DNA from: B18-G2 sp964432835
GTDB taxonomy: Archaea; Thermoplasmatota; E2; DHVEG-1; B18-G2
NCBI GenBank assembly: GCA_964432835.1
Contig: CAYSPA010000052.1
Span: 1-8,229, forward strand
DNA length: 8,229 nucleotides
Direction: 5' to 3'
The position numbers and the translations under genes were made by a program. Every line of letters begins with the position of its first letter. Position 1 is the first letter of the stretch. Below are positions 1-4,666 of this stretch, in pieces. Under the pieces are notes generated by a model. It did no database searches. It was not told the origin of the DNA and worked only from the letters and a program-made list of their open reading frames with translations.

Positions 1-2
1 TT

Positions 3-77
3 CCAAGGGAAAGCATCCATTCTCTTAATGTGGAGGAAAAGTTAAATCTTGTGGAGAGCGAAACTTTTAAAAGATAA
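3..77 (+). CDS. Possible 3' end of an upstream gene (partial, unidentified)
   Basis: One forward frame is open from the window edge to a TAA at 75-77 and would encode about 24 C-terminal residues rich in Glu, Lys and Ser, ending in TFKR. The other two forward frames stop at about 27 and 45. A run this short stays open by chance fairly often, and there is no family signature to recognise. If it is real, the upstream gene ends only 48 bases before the DUF763 start, and one candidate DUF763 promoter lies inside its last codons. The alternative is plain intergenic DNA. Confidence 0.33.
   Translation, partial: PRESIHSLNVEEKLNLVESETFKR
59..73 (+). promoter_or_regulatory. Candidate BRE/TATA promoter (distal) for the DUF763-dut operon
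   Basis: CTTTTAAAAG at 64-73 is a good archaeal TATA box, with a BRE-like CGAAA just upstream at 59-63. Transcription would start about 25 bases downstream, near 93-95, giving a leader of about 30 bases that contains the weak ribosome-binding site AAGGAT at 112-117. The TATA box is a perfect palindrome, but only the + side has a BRE-like flank, so I assign it to the + strand. Confidence 0.4.
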
Positions 78-91
78 CTCCAGCCCGGGTG

Positions 92-105
92 GAAAAGAAA
101 TATAG
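92..105 (+). promoter_or_regulatory. Candidate BRE/TATA promoter (proximal) for the DUF763-dut operon
   Basis: AAATATAG at 98-105 follows a purine-rich BRE-like GAAAAG at 92-97. Its centre is about 24 bases before the DUF763 ATG at 126, the spacing expected for a leaderless transcript starting at the ATG itself. It competes with the TATA box at 64-73; the sequence alone does not decide which is used, and both may be. Confidence 0.33.
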
Positions 106-125
106 TACAGTAAGGATATAGATTT

Positions 126-1217
126 ATGAGAATGAAAAGAACGGGTGTGGCCGATTTACCCCTTCATCCGGGAAGAGCTCCGAGATGGTTATTTGAGAGA
201 ATGGTAAAACTGGGGAGAGCAATAAGCGAGATTCTGATTCTTGAATACGGCAGGGATGAGTTTCTTAGAAGACTATCAGACCCTTTCTGGTTTCAGGCAT
301 TTTCGTGTGTTCTGGGTTTTGACTGGCATTCTTCTGGAACCACCACCGTCACATGTGGAGCCCTCAAGGAGGCGATAAATCTCTCTGAATACGGAATATC
401 CGTAGCTGGAGGAAAAGGGTCTGTATCAAGAAAAACCCCTGATGAGATCAAAAAATTTGGAGAAATTCTATCTTTGAGCGATAGCAGAATAGATTCTCTC
501 ATATACTCGAGCCGGATGGCGGCGAAGGTGGATAACTCGGCCATTCAGGATGGTTACAATCTCTACCATCACGTTTTCATATTTTCCGAGGATGGTAAGT
601 GGGTTGTGATCCAGCAGGGCATGAATGAGAAAAATAGGTATGCGAGGAGATACCACTGGCTATCTGAAGAGGTGAAATCATTCGTAAATGAACCCCATTC
701 CGGAATAGCCGGATACGAAAAGAAAGAGAGGGTTCTTAATATGGTTGCAAGAGAGAGCGAGGAATGCAGAAAGGCATGTGTGGATATTGTGAAAGAAAAT
801 CCAAAGAAACTCGTAAACTGGTTCAGAAGAATCAGCTATCAGAAAACACTCGATGGAGAAGAGATATTATCAATGCCCATGAGCATAAACTGGTCTCTCA
901 TGAAAAAGATGTATGATTTCCAGCCGACCAATTACGAGGAGCTTCTATCGATACGAGGGGTGGGTCCCAAGACGGTTAGGTCTCTTGCCCTCATAGCGGA
1001 CTTGATATACGGATCAAAACCCTCCTGGAGAGATCCCATAAAATTTACATTCACAGTCGGAGGAAAAGATGGCGTTCCCTATCCGGTGGATAGAAAGGTC
1101 ATGGATGAGACCATCGATATCTTGGCCAACAGCATAAAAGATGCCAGGATAGGTGACAGAGAAAAAATGAAAGCTTTAAAGAGATTGAGAGTATTAATTC
1201 CCGAGGGGATTCGCTGA
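126..1217 (+). CDS. DUF763 family protein with a helix-hairpin-helix motif
   Basis: This is a full-length DUF763 protein (363 aa), a mainly archaeal family of unknown function. The opening KRTGVADLPLHPGRAPRWL (residues 4-22) is the family hallmark. Other conserved blocks are DNSAIQDGYNLYHH (136-149), QQGMN (163-167), RRYHW (174-178) and EPHSGI (189-194), rich in Asp, His and Gln as in a catalytic or metal site, though none is proven. A helix-hairpin-helix, LLSIRGVGPKTV (273-284), implies DNA binding. It is followed by YPVDRKVMDETIDIL (319-333), which recalls the VDxHV segment of HhH-GPD base-excision glycosylases; that parallel is my inference. No signal peptide or membrane segment is visible, so it should act in the cytoplasm. 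The start at 126 is used because AAGGAT lies 8 bases upstream; ATG at 132 would give the more usual MKRTG start and is possible. The next gene starts directly after its TGA. Confidence 0.93.
   Translation: MRMKRTGVADLPLHPGRAPRWLFERMVKLGRAISEILILEYGRDEFLRRLSDPFWFQAFSCVLGFDWHSSGTTTVTCGALKEAINLSEYGISVAGGKGSVSRKTPDEIKKFGEILSLSDSRIDSLIYSSRMAAKVDNSAIQDGYNLYHHVFIFSEDGKWVVIQQGMNEKNRYARRYHWLSEEVKSFVNEPHSGIAGYEKKERVLNMVARESEECRKACVDIVKENPKKLVNWFRRISYQKTLDGEEILSMPMSINWSLMKKMYDFQPTNYEELLSIRGVGPKTVRSLALIADLIYGSKPSWRDPIKFTFTVGGKDGVPYPVDRKVMDETIDILANSIKDARIGDREKMKALKRLRVLIPEGIR
1203..1208 (+). promoter_or_regulatory. Ribosome-binding site for the dUTPase gene
   Basis: GAGGGG lies inside the last codons of DUF763, with 9 bases between it and the ATG at 1218. 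It supports that start and suggests translational coupling with DUF763. Confidence 0.5.
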
Positions 1218-1691
1218 ATGATACTGTCGGATAGAGATATACGGATGATGGTGGAAGATGGTGAGATAGAAATACATCCTTTCTCGGAGGACAATCTAAC
1301 TCCAAATGGTTATGATTTGAGCATTGGAGAGATATACATAAGAAAGATGGATAAACATGTGAGAGAAGGAAGGGTAAATATACCACCTCTGACCTGGTTC
1401 GCCATAAGTACGAAAGAGTTCATCGGGCTGAGCGATAAGATCACCGCTCAACTCTGGATAAGGTCAAGTTATGCCCGAAGAGGAATCTTTGCAAGTTTTG
1501 GCAAGGTTGATGCGGGATTCAGGGGAACCCTGACAATTTCATGCTTTTCTGCTGATGGAGAGGTTGAGCTCGAGATAGGCGATAGGTTTTGTCAGATAGT
1601 TTTTGAATTGCTGAAAAGTAAGGTGGAAAAGACCTACGATAAAAGATCGGGTCATTTTCAGAATCAGAGGGGTATAAAACTGGTTGATTGA
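1218..1691 (+). CDS. dut: dCTP deaminase-family protein, probable archaeal dUTPase
   Basis: This 157-aa protein has the dCTP deaminase/dUTPase fold and should hydrolyse dUTP to dUMP and pyrophosphate, keeping uracil out of DNA and supplying dUMP for thymidylate. The N-terminal LSDRDI (3-8), LTPNGYDLSIGE (27-38), RSSYARRG (82-89) and DAGFRG (98-103) are family motifs that build the trimer active site; Asp98 matches the catalytic Asp. In true deaminases the residue ten places after that Asp is the catalytic Glu (E138 in E. coli Dcd). Here it is Ser108, in a TISCF context closer to dUTPases, which argues for a dUTPase without deaminase activity. The C-terminal SGHFQNQRG (144-152) fits the flexible arm that closes over the nucleotide. 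At 157 aa it is shorter than E. coli Dcd (193 aa). Its ATG directly follows the DUF763 stop, so the two are probably co-translated. An annotation as dCTP deaminase (dcd) would also be reasonable. Confidence 0.85.
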   Translation: MILSDRDIRMMVEDGEIEIHPFSEDNLTPNGYDLSIGEIYIRKMDKHVREGRVNIPPLTWFAISTKEFIGLSDKITAQLWIRSSYARRGIFASFGKVDAGFRGTLTISCFSADGEVELEIGDRFCQIVFELLKSKVEKTYDKRSGHFQNQRGIKLVD

Positions 1692-1697
1692 AATTAA

Positions 1698-2465
1698 CTA
1701 AACTTCCAGAACCTTTCTGGCAAATGTCAGATAACCGGTGTGACCGAGCATGTCAAAGTTTGGTCTCACCCCCTTTTCAACGACAACCATTTCTCTCTGT
1801 AGAGTTTCTATTGTTCTTATCTCTATGAAAGGATATTTTCTTAGGGTTTTCACAGTTCTCTCCACCTGCGATACGAGAGGCGAGTATGAGCAGAAATATC
1901 CACCCACCTTGAGAGCATTGTATGCATGCTCGACCACATCCCACGGATTGGGGATATCCAGAATCACGGCATCAACATCTCTTTCTTCTATCCCTTCGGT
2001 TATATCTCTCTCCTTGATTTCTATATTTTCTCCCAGACCAACATCCCTGAGATTCCTCTCCGCGAATTTCTTAAAATCCTTCCTTTTCTCGTAGGATATA
2101 ATTTTTCCCTCTTTCCCAACAACCTGCGAAAGTATGCATGTGAGAGAGCCAGACCCTATACCACCTTCCACAACCACGCATCCTGGGACTATGGAGCAAT
2201 TTACAATTATGTGTGCGGCATCTTTTGGCAGGATTATCTGGGCTTTTCTTCTTAAAGAACCCCATCTGTCAAAAGATGAAGGCTTCAGAATCCATACATC
2301 CTTCTGCGAAAGTCTGATTTTTGTTCCATAATCCATGCCTACAAATGTTTTTGGGTCTACTATGCCGAATCCTTTAATCTTCCTCTTCTTGGAAGAGGTG
2401 TTGAGCAGGCATCTCTTTCCGTTTTCATCCACCAGCACTACCTCTTCCCCTTCCCTAACCTTCAT
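1698..2465 (-). CDS. trmI: tRNA (adenine-N1)-methyltransferase TrmI (m1A57/58)
   Basis: This 255-aa class I methyltransferase uses S-adenosylmethionine to methylate N1 of adenine 58, and in archaea often A57 as well, in the tRNA T-loop. An N-terminal beta-rich domain starting GEEVVLVDENGKR (6-18) is followed by RRKAQIILPKDAAHII (72-87), typical of the family. Motif I is VVEGGIGSGSLT (98-109), a variant of the usual EAGTGSGALT. Glu126 (SYEKR) should bind the ribose of the cofactor, and ILDIPNPWDVVEHA (168-181) is the conserved Asp-x-Pro active-site motif. The C-terminal GHTGYLTFAR (241-250) is the family signature. The length matches Pyrococcus TrmI (about 253 aa), which works as a tetramer. 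The start is set by GGTGAG at 2471-2476. Only one base separates it from the upstream RaSEA stop codon, so it is the last gene of a three-gene operon. Its stop lies 6 bases from the convergent dUTPase stop. Confidence 0.94.
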   Translation of the reverse strand: MKVREGEEVVLVDENGKRCLLNTSSKKRKIKGFGIVDPKTFVGMDYGTKIRLSQKDVWILKPSSFDRWGSLRRKAQIILPKDAAHIIVNCSIVPGCVVVEGGIGSGSLTCILSQVVGKEGKIISYEKRKDFKKFAERNLRDVGLGENIEIKERDITEGIEERDVDAVILDIPNPWDVVEHAYNALKVGGYFCSYSPLVSQVERTVKTLRKYPFIEIRTIETLQREMVVVEKGVRPNFDMLGHTGYLTFARKVLEV

Positions 2466-2466
2466 G

Positions 2467-3504
2467 TTAACTCACCACGGGGGACAGAGAGAATATTTCC
2501 AGATCCAGATTATCTCTCCACTCATCGATACAATCGCATTGCAACTCTTCAAAGTATCCTACATCTTGATAAAGGGAAAATCTCTCTATGGCATCGAGCA
2601 CGGAATTATCGCACTCTCCGCAGTTGTGTGCCCCCCTTTCTTTCCCTCCACCGGTGATGTCACATTTTATCCTCTTGCCCTTTAGTATCTTCTTCCCTTC
2701 TTTGAGCACCTCGACGACACTCCAGAGCCATGGAGGTCTGTACTCTCCCCTTTCCCATAAAAATTCCACAAGAGTATATCTGTGCACGGATACGGGATTC
2801 AGCGAAACCGTATCGGTAATATCCTTTATCTTCTCTATGCTATGCACACAGTCATCTATGGCTTCTCTTTCTCTCAGAAAAGGTGGTTTCAGCAGAATAT
2901 ATGTTTTGAGGAGGGCGCCCGCCTCCTTGACTATTTTTGCACTCTCCAGATATTCGGAAAATCCGAAACCCTTGTTTATTGAATATTGCAAGACCTTGTC
3001 ATTTGCCGATTCAAGGCCTATTGATATTTCCATACTTTTGGGGTGAATAAATTTCATGAGATGGTTCAATCTGTCATAGCTAACGAATTCGGGTCTGCTC
3101 TCAACGGAGATGACTTTCAGATTTTTCAAACCGGATAATTTCTCGATGATTTTTTTCTGCAGCGAAAACTCTATTTCCTGCGGGTCAAGAAAACTTCCGG
3201 AAGTGAATATCTTGATTATCTCCTCGTCTCGATATCCTGATATTGCATGATCAACCTGTTTCAAAATATCGTCTGGCGAAATTCCTTTCAAACTGTCCTT
3301 AAAGTATCCACACATGGAGCATGCATTCCATCTGCAGCCTGAGGTTCTGAGTACAACAACAAGAGCTTTCACTGGCTTTCCATTGAGTATTTCTTCCTCT
3401 CTCCACATTCTTGCGGGTAAGTGCGAATTACCTTTACCTGTGACGGCACGTCGTCTGATATCTAATATCAAATGATGTAACTCTTTCATCTTTTCTTCTT
3501 CCAT
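2467..3504 (-). CDS. raSEA: Archaeosine biosynthesis radical SAM enzyme RaSEA
   Basis: This 345-aa radical SAM protein matches the RaSEA family (TIGR01210-like). With ArcS, which puts lysine on preQ0 at tRNA position 15, RaSEA cleaves the lysine adduct to leave the formamidine base archaeosine. The 4Fe-4S ligands are Cys57, Cys62 and Cys65 in SGCRWNACSMCGY, a CX4CX2C spacing instead of the usual CX3CX2C; I believe this spacing is normal for the family but could not check. Further landmarks are FTSGSFLDPQEI (100-111), VESRPEF (134-140) and SIGLES (161-166), the strands of the SAM-binding barrel. Near the C-terminus GGGKERGAHNCGECD (285-299) and CDC (323-325) form a second Cys cluster that could hold a metal. 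The start at 3504 has GGTGG four bases upstream and overlaps the preceding gene by 19 bases. ATG at 3489 would make a four-base ATGA overlap and is an alternative. It lies between a surface-protein gene and trmI in one operon. Confidence 0.9.
   Translation of the reverse strand: MEEEKMKELHHLILDIRRRAVTGKGNSHLPARMWREEEILNGKPVKALVVVLRTSGCRWNACSMCGYFKDSLKGISPDDILKQVDHAISGYRDEEIIKIFTSGSFLDPQEIEFSLQKKIIEKLSGLKNLKVISVESRPEFVSYDRLNHLMKFIHPKSMEISIGLESANDKVLQYSINKGFGFSEYLESAKIVKEAGALLKTYILLKPPFLREREAIDDCVHSIEKIKDITDTVSLNPVSVHRYTLVEFLWERGEYRPPWLWSVVEVLKEGKKILKGKRIKCDITGGGKERGAHNCGECDNSVLDAIERFSLYQDVGYFEELQCDCIDEWRDNLDLEIFSLSPVVS
2471..2476 (-). promoter_or_regulatory. Ribosome-binding site for trmI
   Basis: GGTGAG on the minus strand pairs well with the archaeal 16S tail and lies 5 bases before the trmI ATG, inside the final codons of RaSEA. 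It fixes the trmI start at 2465. Confidence 0.65.
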
Positions 3505-4577
3505 ACAGCCACCAGAATTAATGATAACACCGCAACCAATATTTCAAATCCAGGTGTGATGGCCCTGGGTCTGGGTGATGGCAGTTTTTCTTTAAATTCG
3601 GGAGGTTTTTCCGTTCCTATCGAGTTATCATTTGAGTCCGTGGAGAACACATACACGGAACTATCGCTTACCGTGTTGTTCACTTTCTTATCGTAGAAGT
3701 AGTGCATCACCTCTGCTTTCACCACCAAAGTGACATTCTTTCCTTTCTCCCATCCCTCGTATATGGGAGATGTTTCATACAGATTGTTGGACCTGGTGAG
3801 ATTGATTTTATGTCCATCCACGATGTAATATGTCAGGAAGTTTTCCTTACTCAACTCCTTTATCTCAAATCTGATGGGAGTGGCATGATTGACCTTACTG
3901 CCATTATCTGGATAAGCCAGGGCGATGGCATCCTCCGAGTACCAGAAGGAGTCCTTTACCACCTTTCTATTACCCGTTGTATCTTCAGCGGTTATGGTGA
4001 TATTGAATCTGCCCATGAGATTCTTGCTGTTTTTGTACTCCCATATATAGAGACCCTCATAGGTGGTGTGAGATGGATAAACGATTTCCCCTCCCGGCTC
4101 CTCTACCGAGAGGTTCACATTTTTCAATCCGGAATTATCGGCGATATATGCAGCTACCTTAACAGTGCCGCCGGGCTCCTGGTATATGGGGAGTATGCAG
4201 TAATCCACCATGGGCGCGGTTCCATCATAGAACGGGGGATTTACCAGAATGATAAGAATGACAACCCATGCTGTAAGATACGAGAGGTATGTGGCAAACC
4301 AGTTCTTTTTTTCATAATCGGAAACATCCACGATCTTTCTTATGATTGAATAGAGGAATGGTATCATGAAAAGAGCGAATAAAAAGATGAGGGGCCATCT
4401 TATGTTTTTGTCCATCCCAGCCCACAGGTATCTGGATATTAATGCTATGACAACGCTGAAGATGAAGGTTGTAATTACAACTTTTGTGTTCCTCCTTTCC
4501 CTGTCTATATACTTCTTCTCATCAAATTCTGGAAATTTAAAATCGAATTCCTCTGAAACTTTTCTCCTCTTTGCCAT
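3486..4577 (-). CDS. Membrane-anchored surface protein with two Ig-like domains and a PGF-CTERM-like tail
   Basis: I do not recognise a named family for this 363-aa protein. A charged cytoplasmic N-terminus (1-31) is followed by three likely membrane helices at about 32-51, 61-80 and 93-112. An outer part (about 115-335) then looks like two Ig-like beta domains: roughly 133-212, with AAYIADNSGLKNVNLSVEEP and a SFWY end, and 217-311, starting AYPDNGS. Six N-glycosylation sequons (Asn155, 192, 225, 259, 281, 300) all lie in this outer part. A Pro-rich linker (324-341) leads to PGF at 342-344, a hydrophobic stretch (345-358) and a terminal WKKKR. This is the layout of a PGF-CTERM signal, which archaeosortase ArtA cuts and replaces with a lipid anchor in haloarchaea. 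The gene opens an operon with RaSEA and trmI, and a TATA box 25 bases before the ATG suggests a leaderless mRNA. Its function is unknown; cell-surface structure or sensing is plausible. Confidence 0.85.
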   Translation of the reverse strand: MAKRRKVSEEFDFKFPEFDEKKYIDRERRNTKVVITTFIFSVVIALISRYLWAGMDKNIRWPLIFLFALFMIPFLYSIIRKIVDVSDYEKKNWFATYLSYLTAWVVILIILVNPPFYDGTAPMVDYCILPIYQEPGGTVKVAAYIADNSGLKNVNLSVEEPGGEIVYPSHTTYEGLYIWEYKNSKNLMGRFNITITAEDTTGNRKVVKDSFWYSEDAIALAYPDNGSKVNHATPIRFEIKELSKENFLTYYIVDGHKINLTRSNNLYETSPIYEGWEKGKNVTLVVKAEVMHYFYDKKVNNTVSDSSVYVFSTDSNDNSIGTEKPPEFKEKLPSPRPRAITPGFEILVAVLSLILVAVWKKKR

Positions 4578-4597
4578 CGCACTGTCATAATCTCATC

Positions 4598-4613
4598 ATT
4601 TAAAGGTTTTTTC
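4598..4613 (-). promoter_or_regulatory. BRE/TATA promoter of the surface protein-RaSEA-trmI operon (leaderless)
   Basis: On the minus strand an A-rich BRE, GAAAAAACC, runs directly into a TTTAAAT TATA box (4598-4604). The box centre is about 25 bases from the ATG at 4577, so transcription should start at or next to the start codon. The bases just before the ATG contain no Shine-Dalgarno site, which fits a leaderless mRNA. This is the strongest promoter candidate in the window. Confidence 0.6.
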
Positions 4614-4666
4614 TAAATCGGTCTGCTTTATCGGTTCTGATATCTATAGTAGTTTTTGTACATCAA

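Noticed and set aside
1..20. Possible divergent gene starting at ATG 20 (minus strand) using the palindromic TATA box at 64-73.
   Set aside because: Only five or six codons are inside the window, the BRE-like flank is on the + side, and the alternative open + frame to 77 is at least as good.
2631..2636. Run of six C in the RaSEA gene as a frameshift or phase-variation site.
   Set aside because: It encodes conserved Gly and Arg codons in GGGKERGAHNC, and the frame continues intact to the normal C-terminus.
3702..4349. Long open frame on the + strand antisense to the Ig-like membrane protein.
   Set aside because: The minus-strand protein has membrane helices, Ig-like domains, sequons and a promoter. 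The + frame reads as low-complexity sequence with no motif or ribosome-binding site.
4652..4661. The 10-mer GTTTTTGTAC occurs here and again near 8213.
   Set aside because: Tens of 10-base matches are expected by chance in a window this long; the flanks do not match.
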